Shown here: in pieces, positions 38,519-46,763 of the stretch
Layout: each line of letters begins with the position of its first letter
Position numbering within the stretch: position 1 is the first letter of the stretch
From: Virgibacillus sp. AGTR
Lineage (GTDB): Bacteria; Bacillota; Bacilli; Bacillales; Amphibacillaceae
Length of the DNA: 64,000 bases
Direction: 5' to 3'
Assembly (NCBI RefSeq): GCF_016919725.2
Contig: NZ_JAJERH010000008.1
Coordinates: forward strand, 1 to 64,000
The notes under the pieces: generated by a model
Told to the model about the DNA's origin: nothing
Databases searched by the model: none
The model's input: only the letters and a program-made list of their open reading frames with translations
Position numbers and translations under genes: made by a program

Positions 38519-38564
38519 TCCGAACTGTAATCCGGTTATAACCGTATACGGATTACGGTTCGGA
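38519..38564. terminator. hairpin between patB and sodC-like gene
   Basis: Arms tccgaactgtaatccg and cggattacggttcgga, 15 of 16 paired, 14-base loop. T-rich on the right. It lies between convergent genes. Confidence 0.75.
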
Positions 38565-38589
38565 GTTTCTTTATCTTTTGTCTCGTCCT

Positions 38590-39159
38590 CTATTCTTCCT
38601 GTTTTTCATTATATTGCGTAGGATCTGTTGGAGATTCTTCTTGTTTTTCGTTTTTAGTTAATGTACCGCATATAATTCTTTCGCCTGAATTACCACCAGG
38701 TTGGCTCATTCCATCATCTTCTCCTTCTGTAACAATGACAGCTGTCCCATCCCCTCTTGTCAGAGAATTTTTCCCATCCAACAATGTTGCTTCCGGAAGC
38801 ATAAGATCTGCATCAACCAAACCTCCTGAATCTGCCTCAATATTTGGCAAATCTCCTAAATGAGCACCCTCTGGATGCATGAGTCCATGCTCTTTTCCCT
38901 CTGGATTAAAATGATTTCCTGCTGATTTAAAATCCGGGCCTTCACACTTAGCGTATTCATGCATATGAATACCATGGAATCCTGGAGCTAAACCCTCAAG
39001 CTTTACTTTAAGATTCACGCCACCTGACTGTTCATTAAAAGTAATAGTTCCGAGCATATCTCCAGAAGCATTATACATATCAACACTTTTACTCTTTTCA
39101 TCTTTCGGTTGGCAGCCTGTTATTAAAAGCATAATTAGAATAAAGGATAACCAGCGCAT
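38590..39159 (-). CDS. SodC-like lipoprotein, Cu/Zn superoxide dismutase family, one copper ligand missing
   Basis: A 189-residue lipoprotein; lipobox LITGC with Cys16. Cu/Zn-SOD family markers are HGIHMHE (two copper ligands), GNHFNP (bridging His), and HG..HLGDLPN (zinc His, His, Asp). The disulfide pair (AKCEG and IICGT) is kept. The fourth copper histidine, in bacterial SodC of the form IHKGGD, is replaced by threonine (VTEGED). B. subtilis YojM, a paralog of this family, also lacks copper ligands, so the protein may be a metal-binding relative, not an active dismutase. ATG 39159 follows AAAAGGAG. Confidence 0.87.
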   Translation of the reverse strand: MRWLSFILIMLLITGCQPKDEKSKSVDMYNASGDMLGTITFNEQSGGVNLKVKLEGLAPGFHGIHMHEYAKCEGPDFKSAGNHFNPEGKEHGLMHPEGAHLGDLPNIEADSGGLVDADLMLPEATLLDGKNSLTRGDGTAVIVTEGEDDGMSQPGGNSGERIICGTLTKNEKQEESPTDPTQYNEKQEE

Positions 39160-39228
39160 ACGATTGTCTCCTTTTAACTGATTTGCCCTTTATTCTTTAC
39201 CTATTTTAGAAAATCTAATCGTTGTGTA

Positions 39229-39414
39229 GGGATAAAGTGATACTTCAATCAGTGGAAGTTTGATTTATCCTCCACTGATTGTTAGTATCACAAGGCTAGG
39301 ACCTAAAGGTCTTTGAATCAATCGGACATTTACTGCCATTCGTCCCCTTCTTATCCATATTGGTTTCTCTTTATTGCTTAGTGGGATTCTTACTGCTAGT
39401 TATATGCGGGAAGA
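39229..39414 (+). repeat. dispersed intergenic repeat, family 2, second copy
   Basis: Matches 32319-32512 in block order but with more differences. It begins with a hairpin-forming part (tcagtggaag / tcctccactga). It abuts a family 1 copy on its right. Confidence 0.78.
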
Positions 39415-39416
39415 CA

Positions 39417-39610
39417 AAATCGCAAGTGCCCGATTAGAAATGTAGCGACTGGAACGACAACGAAGATAAAGGAATCACGGAGCTTGCGAACCGATGATGA
39501 TTTATCCGTAGGGCTATTCGTGAACTCGCCTAGTTCCTGAAGGCTCTGGACGCGGCTCAACAGGCCCATATATATCCACAGGCTCAAATTTTATAATTTC
39601 GTAGACTATG
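39417..39610 (+). repeat. dispersed intergenic repeat, family 1, full-length copy
   Basis: Starts tcgcaagtgcccgattagaa, runs through gataaaggaatcacgg, ttcgtgaactcgcctag, ggctctggacgcggctcaac, and ends aatttcgtagactatg. It is the longest copy and sits directly behind repeat family 2, giving a composite 380-base repeat block. Confidence 0.8.
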
Positions 39611-39632
39611 AAAAAAGAAGATTTAGTACACA

Positions 39633-39821
39633 TTATTCATTATTTTTATCGTTTAATTGCTCATTATATTGCTCATTAAATTTTTTCTCATCATTTTTAG
39701 ATTTTTTATAGAACAAATACATTACAATACTAGCAGCAATTAAAAAGATGACTAAAGTGATTACAGCTGGGATATATTCTGATTTATCCTCTGGGAAATA
39801 GAGAAATGGCATCATTTTCAT
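39633..39821 (-). CDS. small single-pass membrane protein
   Basis: A 62-residue protein. One membrane helix (about residues 17-38), then a charged C-terminal tail rich in lysine, glutamine and asparagine. AAGGAAGTGA precedes the ATG at 39821. I do not recognise the family. It diverges from kapB. Confidence 0.6.
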   Translation of the reverse strand: MKMMPFLYFPEDKSEYIPAVITLVIFLIAASIVMYLFYKKSKNDEKKFNEQYNEQLNDKNNE

Positions 39822-39935
39822 TCACTTCCTTCTTTGCTATTATAGCAAATTCCACTATATAACTAAATGAGTGATCTATTTTGTTCGCTAAACGGATACA
39901 TTTTTGGCACAATAATAGTAAGGAGGACGATAAAT

Positions 39936-40322
39936 ATGCCAGAAGTTCAACTAGGGGAAACAGTTAAAGCCCATTATCGCTCAGGAACATATATCGGTAA
40001 AGTAATGGACGATAAAGGAGATCGCTATGTTGTAGAGGTCCTTGCTGTTAAGAAGCATCCAATGCAAGGAGATTTGCACAATCCGAATCAAACCGAAGGG
40101 GTTTTCTTCCATGAAAGAAAAGCCCTTGCACATCATGAAAAAATGAATGTAAAAAAACCAGCTGTACATTCATATCCAGATCCTATACCTAACTACATAG
40201 TATCATTAAAAGAAGCTGTAGAAACGTATCGAGCAAAGCTGCTTAAAGACGATACTGCATATCACAGAGCAGCACTGGAGTGTTTAAATAGGTTAGAAGA
40301 ACAGTATTATGACAAAATATAG
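39936..40322 (+). CDS. kapB: kinase-associated protein KapB
   Basis: A 128-residue protein matching KapB in length and in segments such as GETVKAHYRSGTYIG near residues 7-21 and GVFFHERKALAHHEK near 60-74. In B. subtilis KapB is needed for activity of KinB, a histidine kinase feeding the sporulation phosphorelay. Start ATG 39936 with AAGGAGG seven bases upstream. The usual partner kinB is absent from this neighbourhood. Confidence 0.88.
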   Translation: MPEVQLGETVKAHYRSGTYIGKVMDDKGDRYVVEVLAVKKHPMQGDLHNPNQTEGVFFHERKALAHHEKMNVKKPAVHSYPDPIPNYIVSLKEAVETYRAKLLKDDTAYHRAALECLNRLEEQYYDKI

Positions 40323-40436
40323 AAGAGGTCCAAGCCCACTTTCACGCTATAAAGATTTACTACACCCAAGCCTGATTAGCTAATTCATTACTATCAGCAG
40401 TGCTAGATGAAGGCAGCACCTTTTCACTATATGTAA

Positions 40437-40731
40437 AAAAGGCTGGGACAAAACACAACTTCTTTACCCAAAATACGAATAATCATATTATCAATAAGAG
40501 CATCATCGCCACACCGTGAAAATATACGCGCTTTTCGCGGGCACGGCCTCAGCTAACTTGGTAAAGAAAAACACGTTACCAAGTGGATTTTCGGACTCGT
40601 GCTGTTCCCGCCGGAGTCTCGCTTATTTTAGGTGCTAAATGAATGATTCTAATCAAAAAACGAACGATAATTAATTTCAATTAATTATCGTTCGTTTTTT
40701 ATTGTTTCTTCATTCTTTTGTCTCAGCCTTA
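40437..40731. mobile_element. about 295-base non-coding element with inverted ends
   Basis: The ends aaggctgggacaaaa and ttttgtctcagcctt are inverted repeats with one mismatch. Inside are a GC-rich middle (gcgcttttcgcgggcacggc), a local hairpin aacttggtaa / ttaccaagt, and a perfect 22-base-arm hairpin at 40655-40700. No open frame. The layout is that of a miniature inverted-repeat element or a mobile terminator cassette between kapB and ptsH. Confidence 0.65.
40655..40700. terminator. very strong bidirectional hairpin
   Basis: Perfect 22-base arms around a 2-base loop: six A, then cgaacgataattaatt, and the exact complement ending in six T. Lies in the element at 40437-40731. Could terminate both kapB and ptsH. 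Confidence 0.8.
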
Positions 40732-40765
40732 TGATAAAGGACATTTAACAAATAACTTTAAATTA

Positions 40766-41029
40766 TTATTCACCTAAATGCTCTTTAATTACTTCCTCTA
40801 CACCCTTAAGCGCTTCTTCCTCATCAGTTCCTGTAGTGGTAATTTTAATCTCTGCACCTTTAGGAATTCCTAAGGACATAACACCCATTATTGATTTTAG
40901 ATTTACTGTCTTCTCATTGTATGAGATTTCTACTTCTGACTCGAACTGACCTGCTTTATTTACCAGAAGTGTAGCTGGACGTGCGTGAACTCCTGTATCC
41001 GCTGTAATTGTAAAATTTTGTTCTTTCAT
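40766..41029 (-). CDS. ptsH: phosphocarrier protein HPr
   Basis: An 87-residue HPr of the sugar phosphotransferase system. From the ATG at 41029 the active-site histidine falls at position 15 (GVHARPA) and the HPr-kinase serine at position 46 (LKSIMGVMSLG), exactly as in the family. Crh has glutamine at 15, so this is HPr, not Crh. AAGGATGA is upstream; the ATG at 41035 would shift the numbering. No ptsI or ptsG is adjacent, unlike B. subtilis. Confidence 0.93.
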   Translation of the reverse strand: MKEQNFTITADTGVHARPATLLVNKAGQFESEVEISYNEKTVNLKSIMGVMSLGIPKGAEIKITTTGTDEEEALKGVEEVIKEHLGE

Positions 41030-41035
41030 CCTCAT

Positions 41036-41337
41036 TCATCCTTCCAAAGATATTATCTTTTTATGTACATACAGTACATTGGTTTTTCATATGTTATTAA
41101 GTGAAAAACTGAACTAATAATATTATATACAATAATAAGCATTTTTGAAACAGATAAGCTACAGTTTTTTATGTATCGACAAAGATTTAACAACTTCTGC
41201 TTCTATTTTCAATCATGATACGATAGTTTATACCTATTATTTGTCAGAAAGGATGAATTATAGAACTATTTGTCTTTCCTAATAGCTTATGATAACGTTA
41301 TTTTGAAAGTATTCCATTTATACTAGGAGGAATTAAC
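41036..41337. other. divergent promoter region ptsH / deoD
   Basis: About 300 AT-rich bases. TGATAACGTTATTT at 41290-41303 resembles a catabolite-responsive element but lacks the final CA. An imperfect palindrome atgtacatacagtacat lies near 41064. No gene or known RNA motif seen. Confidence 0.4.
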
Positions 41338-42045
41338 ATGAGTGTACATATAGGTGCAAAGCAAGGAGAAATTGCTGACAAAATATTATTACCAGGTGAT
41401 CCCCTTCGTGCCAAATATATCGCAGAAACTTTTTTAGAACATCCAACACAATATAATAGCGTTCGCGGTATGTATGGATTTACAGGAACATATAAAGGAG
41501 AAAGGGTATCGGTTCAAGGAACCGGAATGGGAGTTCCTTCCATCTCTATATATGTGAATGAATTAATCCAGAGCTATGATGTAAACAAACTAATCCGCGT
41601 AGGTACTTGTGGAGCAATACAAAAAGATGTCAAGGTTAGAGATGTTATTCTTGCTCAAGGATCTACCACTGATTCACAAATGAATCGCATGACCTTCGGT
41701 GGTATAGACTACGCTCCACTTGCTGACTTCCATTTATTAAAAAATGCATATGATGCTGGAATAGAAAAAGGATTAAACTTGCGAGTAGGTAATGTCTTTA
41801 CAAGTGACACGTTCTACCGTGATAACGCAAAAGAAATCAATGAAAAGCTTGCTGCTTATAAAGTGCTTGCAATTGAGATGGAAACAACTGCATTATATAC
41901 CTTAGCAGCAAAGTATGATCGCCAAGCTCTTTCCGTTCTTACAGTTTCTGATCATATATTAACTGGTGAAGAGACGACCTCCGAAGAAAGACAAACAACC
42001 TTCAATGACATGATGGAAATTGCATTAGAGGCAGCGATTAAATAG
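41338..42045 (+). CDS. deoD: purine nucleoside phosphorylase, DeoD type
   Basis: Cleaves purine nucleosides with phosphate in nucleoside salvage. Length 235, as usual for the hexameric type. The phosphate-binding start is [14 protein letters not shown] near 18-31, the family signature [12 protein letters not shown] near 61-72, and the active-site aspartate is in VSDHI near 204. ATG 41338 follows AGGAGG. It is monocistronic with a terminator behind it. Confidence 0.97.
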   Translation: MSVHIGAKQGEIADKILLPGDPLRAKYIAETFLEHPTQYNSVRGMYGFTGTYKGERVSVQGTGMGVPSISIYVNELIQSYDVNKLIRVGTCGAIQKDVKVRDVILAQGSTTDSQMNRMTFGGIDYAPLADFHLLKNAYDAGIEKGLNLRVGNVFTSDTFYRDNAKEINEKLAAYKVLAIEMETTALYTLAAKYDRQALSVLTVSDHILTGEETTSEERQTTFNDMMEIALEAAIK

Positions 42046-42055
42046 CATAACATAG

Positions 42056-42084
42056 AAGGTGGGAGCCTACACCCACCTCTTTTA
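42056..42084 (+). terminator. terminator of deoD
   Basis: Arms aggtggg and cccacct around an 8-base loop, then T-rich. Confidence 0.75.
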
Positions 42085-42162
42085 TTCTCCTCTCTACTTT
42101 TCTTCCTTAAAGAAATTATCTAACATAGAAATAGTTTATCTAGCATTTAACAGCCACAATTT

Positions 42163-42192
42163 TTGTTAACCTAAAAAAAATGAGGTTGACAA
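42163..42192 (+). promoter_or_regulatory. BirA operator upstream of bioY
   Basis: TTGTTAAC (42163-42170) and GTTGACAA (42185-42192) form the inverted pair of a Firmicutes BirA site with 14 bases between. The right half contains TTGACA, a -35 element, with a TATCAT -10 about 18 bases on. Biotin-loaded BirA would block this promoter. Confidence 0.85.
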
Positions 42193-42236
42193 AAATCCAT
42201 TCTCCAATTACTATCATATACAGAGAGGATGAGATT

Positions 42237-42830
42237 ATGAAAGGATTACGAACAATTGATCTTACATATGGAGCCGTATTTGTTGTTTTAATGGCTATAG
42301 GTGCAAATATTACGGTTTGGTTCCCTATGCTGGCAGTTCCAATCGGCGGGACAAGCGTGCCTTTATCCTTACAGACATTCTTCGCCATATTAGCCGGATT
42401 AATGTTAGGTAGAAAGCTAGGAACTCTTTCTGTTCTAGTGTATATACTTGTCGGATTTGCTGGTGTTCCCGTATTTGCTGGATTGTCAGCGGGACCTACA
42501 GCATTATTAACTCCAACTGGTGGATTTATCATATCTTTTATTTTTGTAGCCTATTTTACTGGATGGATGGTCGATAAACGGAAAGAAAGCTCTCTTTTTT
42601 ATTACTTACTTGCTGCACTCGTTGGAACCATCATTAATTACGGTATAGGTGTATCATATATGTATGTCGCCTTAAATACGTGGTTAGCGGCTCCTATAAC
42701 TTATCCATTAGCTTGGGCTTCGATGATTCCATTCTTGATTAAGGATATCGCCTTTGCTGGTTTAACTGCTTTATTTATGGTCAGAATTGCAACACGTATT
42801 CCAGTAGTTCGCCAAGCCAAAATTGGATAA
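42237..42830 (+). CDS. bioY: biotin transporter BioY (ECF S component)
   Basis: A 197-residue membrane protein with six predicted helices. The family signatures are VPIGGTSVPLSLQTFFAIL near 36-54 and the GPTGGFIISF-like TPTGGFIISF near 94-103. It takes up biotin alone or with the shared ECF module. Start ATG 42237 follows GAGAGGATG; a longer frame runs into the BirA operator. The BirA site upstream supports biotin as substrate. Confidence 0.95.
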   Translation: MKGLRTIDLTYGAVFVVLMAIGANITVWFPMLAVPIGGTSVPLSLQTFFAILAGLMLGRKLGTLSVLVYILVGFAGVPVFAGLSAGPTALLTPTGGFIISFIFVAYFTGWMVDKRKESSLFYYLLAALVGTIINYGIGVSYMYVALNTWLAAPITYPLAWASMIPFLIKDIAFAGLTALFMVRIATRIPVVRQAKIG

Positions 42831-42964
42831 ATACTAAATTTATAAAATAATTCTTTGGTGCGCCTGATTACTAGCCATTCATGTGATAATATAGCATTAG
42901 ATACCATGCATATTGTCATCTAACAAGGGATAAACTTTCCTTTAGAAAGGATGTTTAGACGACC

Positions 42965-43441
42965 ATGGAATTATTTCATAATTACCCATTGTTTGCTGCT
43001 CTAACTGCAATAATTTTTGCTCAAGTTGTTAAAATTCCCATTTCGCTTATCGTTACAAGAGAATTTAAACCGGATTTAGCTTTTAGTACTGGAGGAATGC
43101 CAAGCAGTCATTCAGCTGCTGTAGCTGCATTAACAACAGGTGTAGGTATTGTAGAAGGAGTTTCCTCTACCATGTTTGCTATCTCATGTGTATTTAGTGT
43201 GATCATCATGTTTGATGCTACTGGTGTTAGAAGACAGGCCGGGGAGCAAGCCATCGTGTTAAATCAATTAATTAAAGATTTCCAGCTATTTATTGATGGA
43301 GCAAAAGATTGGACAAATAAAAAGCAATTTGAAAAACGCCAAGAACTAAAGGAATTATTAGGTCATCAGCCGATCGAAGTATTTTTTGGCGGATTAACAG
43401 GTGTAGCGATTGCATTCATTTTAAATGCATTGCTAAATTAA
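42965..43441 (+). CDS. yuiD: PAP2-like / DUF212 membrane protein (YuiD)
   Basis: A 158-residue membrane protein of the divergent PAP2 (DUF212) family. The signature GGMPSSHSAAVAAL is near residues 43-56 and the second part is FDATGVRRQAGEQA near 87-100. The phosphatase-like histidine is present, but no substrate is known. Start ATG 42965 has a poorly placed ribosome site (AAAGG 14 bases upstream). Same neighbourhood as yuiC and yuiB in B. subtilis. Confidence 0.88.
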   Translation: MELFHNYPLFAALTAIIFAQVVKIPISLIVTREFKPDLAFSTGGMPSSHSAAVAALTTGVGIVEGVSSTMFAISCVFSVIIMFDATGVRRQAGEQAIVLNQLIKDFQLFIDGAKDWTNKKQFEKRQELKELLGHQPIEVFFGGLTGVAIAFILNALLN

Positions 43442-43470
43442 TTCATGCTGGAGCAATAGTATTTTAGTTT

Positions 43471-43587
43471 AAGCAAAAGCCGAACTATCATTCGAAATAT
43501 TTGGTACTGATCTCTTGAAATTAGATTACTCTAACTTCAGGGAGCGGTACCATCAGAACTCTTCGAATCTGTTCGGCTTTTTTGCTT
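43471..43587. repeat. nested palindromic intergenic repeat, copy 2
   Basis: Outer arms aagcaaaagccgaac and gttcggcttttttgctt, a second layer cattcgaa / ttcgaat, a third ggtac / gtacc, and an inner gaaattaga / tctaacttc. Related to the copy at 1507-1599, and also between convergent genes. T-run on the right and A-run on the left fit a bidirectional terminator. Confidence 0.7.
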
Positions 43588-43671
43588 TTAAACTATTTAT
43601 TGGAAAAGCACTATTTAGCTGATAAAAAATACATAAACTTCTGTTGACCTATTTTAACTAATTATACTTTT

Positions 43672-44370
43672 TTAACTATCCGTTATTTCCTGCCTAAATA
43701 CTTGTAAAGCTTGATTCTCATTTAATTCATCCAATTTCTTTTCCGAAAGCTTACCATTACCTTTTTCAATCACGTATACATCAAGTTTCTTTTTCCCCCA
43801 CTGACTGTATACGTCCTCGACCGTATTATAATAAAGGTCAATTTTATTCCCATTAATAGCACTGCCCTTATCAGCAACAACTCCAAATCCATAATCAGGA
43901 ATAAATAAGATAGTGCCGATAGGATATACATTAAGATCTGCTGCTATCGTAGAGTACAAATCTCTTTTTACCTTGACCCCAGAATAAGTAATCCCATATT
44001 CCGGATGATCTGGTGTCTTTCCTGTTGACTCAATTCCAGCAGTATATCCTGTTGCAACAACATTTGCGCTTGGATACTGTTCAAAATTAATTACATCAGC
44101 TAATGTCTCTGCACCTTCAATTTCCTCACTAGAAATATAGCGCTTCTTCTCCTTTAGATGATTCAATGATTTCCCTTGTAATACCGTATGCCTAAGGGAA
44201 GAATCAGACGCCTTTGCTTCCTTAATCATATGAACAGCAGGTGATTTCAGCTTGGACCACACCTCTACTTCTGCAAAAGATACATTGGTTATGGACGAAA
44301 TAGTAGTAAGAAACGCTACGATTGCTAAGATTACTAAACTTGTTCTACGAATAAAACTTTTGACATTCAT
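43672..44370 (-). CDS. yuiC: secreted 3D-domain protein (YuiC type)
   Basis: A 232-residue protein with an N-terminal export signal (residues 10-33) and a C-terminal 3D domain, a double-psi beta-barrel of the MltA/Rpf kind. The three aspartates that name the domain are in the region [19 protein letters not shown] near 165-183. YuiC is a stationary-phase lytic transglycosylase of peptidoglycan. Start ATG 44370 follows AGAGGTG. Convergent with yuiD. Confidence 0.88.
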   Translation of the reverse strand: MNVKSFIRRTSLVILAIVAFLTTISSITNVSFAEVEVWSKLKSPAVHMIKEAKASDSSLRHTVLQGKSLNHLKEKKRYISSEEIEGAETLADVINFEQYPSANVVATGYTAGIESTGKTPDHPEYGITYSGVKVKRDLYSTIAADLNVYPIGTILFIPDYGFGVVADKGSAINGNKIDLYYNTVEDVYSQWGKKKLDVYVIEKGNGKLSEKKLDELNENQALQVFRQEITDS

Positions 44371-44772
44371 AAATAACACCTCTCTGGTAGTGAACCTTTG
44401 TACAGTCTATAGAAAGTTCCAGTAAATCAAGCTCTTCCCTGACTCAGGACAGATAGTTGATATGGACAAAACTCCCAACAAAGGTTTCCTTTTTCCTACC
44501 AGTTCAGCATTTCCAATTAATCAAAAAATATACAAAACCACATAAAATTTTTTAGATAAATATGAAAACTTTAAATTTATAATCGTAATGTTTGTTTATT
44601 TATAAACGAACTAAAATCTTAATACCAGTTATGCATGTATAGTAACTAGAGAATTATTCCTTTCAAAAAAACAATCCGAACTACTTTCCGAAAATAAATA
44701 TACTCGGATTATAGTCCGGATTTACTGATCATAAATCCACTTATCTCTTTTTCTTTGTTATAAACAAAGCTT
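44371..44772. other. gap between yuiC and yuiB; one hairpin
   Basis: About 400 AT-rich bases. A hairpin with arms atccgaactactttccga (44674-44691) and tcggattatagtccggat (about 44704-44721), with four mismatches, may terminate yuiB and resembles the hairpin at 38519-38564. The rest presumably holds the yuiC promoter, which I cannot place with confidence. Confidence 0.45.
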
Positions 44773-45105
44773 TTAAAACATTTGATATCCACTTTTTCTT
44801 AATAACTTAATAATGATTCCAGACACAATTGTACCTGCAAATCCTGCTACTAATATGGCAATATCAACTGGAGTGATTTGCATTAGCCTGGAAAAAGCTT
44901 CTGAAAATGCAGATCCTGGTGCCTTTAAATACTCCATTGTAGACATATTATCTACAATAATTAATACGACAAATGGATATAAAAATGCCATCAACCATGT
45001 TCTTCGTAATAACATATTCAATATAAATGCAATACCAAAAAAGATGACAAAATATAATATAATCGACACTACTAATTGAATCAAAACAGGTGGCTCCCTT
45101 CGCAA
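44773..45105 (-). CDS. yuiB: YuiB family membrane protein
   Basis: A 110-residue membrane protein with three hydrophobic segments and the conserved tail KLLRKSGYQMF. Matches YuiB of B. subtilis in length and place. Function unknown. Start TTG 45105 with AGGTGA upstream; TTG at 45084 with AAGGGAG is an alternative. Confidence 0.83.
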   Translation of the reverse strand: MRREPPVLIQLVVSIILYFVIFFGIAFILNMLLRRTWLMAFLYPFVVLIIVDNMSTMEYLKAPGSAFSEAFSRLMQITPVDIAILVAGFAGTIVSGIIIKLLRKSGYQMF

Positions 45106-45184
45106 CTTTACTCACCTAACAAGCAGTTAGACATTATTATGTATAAACAATTTCTTTTCCCTTTTCCATTTTAAATGAATTTAG

Positions 45185-45217
45185 AAAAAAAGCAAAGACA
45201 GTGGCACTGTCCTTGCT
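45185..45217 (-). terminator. terminator of yumB
   Basis: Arms AGCAAGGACAGT and ACTGTCTTTGCT on the minus strand with one mismatch, then a T-run. Confidence 0.8.
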
Positions 45218-45227
45218 ACATCCACAC

Positions 45228-46445
45228 TTAATAAAAAATGTTAAACTTTCCTTTTTTCATTAATAAACTTAGTCCACCTAATTTCAATAAGTACCGATTA
45301 TCAATTATTTTTTTCATCACAGTTGCTTTCCAGCCAAACAATTTTTGATCGTTAAATATAACCCCTATCGCATCATTATGGCCTAGAGAAGCTACTGTAC
45401 CAAGTATTTCCGGTTCAAAGTGCTCCATTTCTCCGCCTTGAATATACGCTTTTACATTATGGGCAACTACGGCTGATTGTTGAATAGCAATTTGTGCTGT
45501 TGGTGGATAAGGTCTCCCCGTTTGTTCATTCATAATAAGTGCACAATCGCCAATTACAAATACATTATCATAGTCTGGCGCTCGCATATCCTTTTCTACT
45601 GCCACTTTGCCTCGATTATTTTCAAAACCGGACTTCTCAACAAGAGCGTTTGCTTTTACACCAGCTGCCCATACCGTTGTTAGTGTTGGAATTTCCGTTA
45701 TTTCACCATTTTTTTCATAAACAACACTAGTAGCTGTGCATTCTTTAAGCATTGCTCCAGTAACAAATTCAACTCCGCGTGATTCTAATGAATTCATCGC
45801 ATATTCTACTAATTGTGGATCAAACCCAGGCAAAATAGTAGGTGATCCTTCAATATTAATTATTCGTACTAAATTTTTATCAATATCATATTCTTCGCAA
45901 AGCTCAGGAATACGATTTGCAAGCTCACCTAGAAATTCAACTCCAGTAAACCCACCACCGCCTACAACAATATTTAATCGTGCGGGATTTTTTTCTGATT
46001 CGTTGTGATACAAAGCAAAATTATATTCCATATGTTCGCGAATAAGGCGAGCACTATTAATGTTTCCAATTGTAAACGCATGTTCTTCTAAGCCAGGAAT
46101 ACCAAAGGTTGCTGCTTCAAATCCAAGCCCGATTACCAATACGTCATAATCTAATTGGCCATTTTCCAGTTTAACTTTCTTTTCATCTGGCTTAATAGAA
46201 ATAACTTTATCTTTAACAAATTTCACCTTGCTCATATTTATTACATCTTTAATCTGTATACGAGTTCGATCATGATGTAAGGTTCCTGCTGCGTTTTCAT
46301 GAAGCCAAGTGGTTTGGTAATGATAATCATTTATATTCACAAGTGTTATATTTGCCTCATTTACTCCTAATGTCTTTTGTAATTTAACTGTAGTCATCAT
46401 GCCACCGTAGCCAGCACCTAGAATTACTATATTCGGTTTTTTCAT
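45228..46445 (-). CDS. yumB: type II NADH:quinone oxidoreductase (YumB)
   Basis: A single-subunit NADH dehydrogenase passing electrons from NADH to menaquinone without pumping protons. Length 405. The FAD-binding start is [12 protein letters not shown] near 5-16, the NADH-binding motif is [15 protein letters not shown] near 159-173, and VIGDCALI near 297-304 contacts FAD. Two C-terminal amphipathic helices attach it to the membrane. ATG 46445 follows GGAAGTGA. A Rex-like site lies just upstream. It diverges from yumC. Confidence 0.93.
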   Translation of the reverse strand: MKKPNIVILGAGYGGMMTTVKLQKTLGVNEANITLVNINDYHYQTTWLHENAAGTLHHDRTRIQIKDVINMSKVKFVKDKVISIKPDEKKVKLENGQLDYDVLVIGLGFEAATFGIPGLEEHAFTIGNINSARLIREHMEYNFALYHNESEKNPARLNIVVGGGGFTGVEFLGELANRIPELCEEYDIDKNLVRIINIEGSPTILPGFDPQLVEYAMNSLESRGVEFVTGAMLKECTATSVVYEKNGEITEIPTLTTVWAAGVKANALVEKSGFENNRGKVAVEKDMRAPDYDNVFVIGDCALIMNEQTGRPYPPTAQIAIQQSAVVAHNVKAYIQGGEMEHFEPEILGTVASLGHNDAIGVIFNDQKLFGWKATVMKKIIDNRYLLKLGGLSLLMKKGKFNIFY

Positions 46446-46480
46446 TCTAATCACTTCCATTTTTTTACTATTTTGTACGT

Positions 46481-46498
46481 TTGTGACATATTTCACTT
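46481..46498 (-). promoter_or_regulatory. possible Rex operator upstream of yumB
   Basis: TTGTGACATATTTCACTT matches 15 of 18 positions of the Rex consensus TTGTGAA-W4-TTCACAA. It ends 36 bases before the yumB start. Rex represses the NADH dehydrogenase gene ndh in B. subtilis, so control of this paralog would make sense. Unproven. Confidence 0.4.
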
Positions 46499-46728
46499 AA
46501 TAGTCATTAGAAAAAACTTGGCTACTTTACCAAGTGGATAGAAAAATTAATAGATTTATAATGTCGTTGTCACATAATCGTAATAAACATCCTTGATAAT
46601 AGTAGCCTTTTTCTATCTACATTTCAACCCTTTCTTTTGTTTCCCCAATTATTAAATTTTTCTTAATAGTAAGTTACAGAGTGCTTTCATGTTCTACTAA
46701 GGGGAATTTATGGTACTATAAACAATGG

Positions 46729-46734
46729 TATACT
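46729..46734 (+). promoter_or_regulatory. extended -10 element of yumC
   Basis: TGGTATACT gives an extended -10 (TG at 46726-46727 and TATACT at 46729-46734), about 30 bases before the start. The -35 is weak. Confidence 0.45.
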
Positions 46735-46763
46735 AAATTTTATCGGAAGTGGAGGGAATTATT

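Noticed and set aside
41290-41303. Catabolite-responsive element upstream of deoD
   Set aside because: TGATAACGTTATTT lacks the final CA of the consensus; too weak to list as a site.
46510-46545. Relic of the 40437-40731 element upstream of yumB
   Set aside because: Only the short hairpin cttgg/ccaag followed by tgga is shared; this could be chance.
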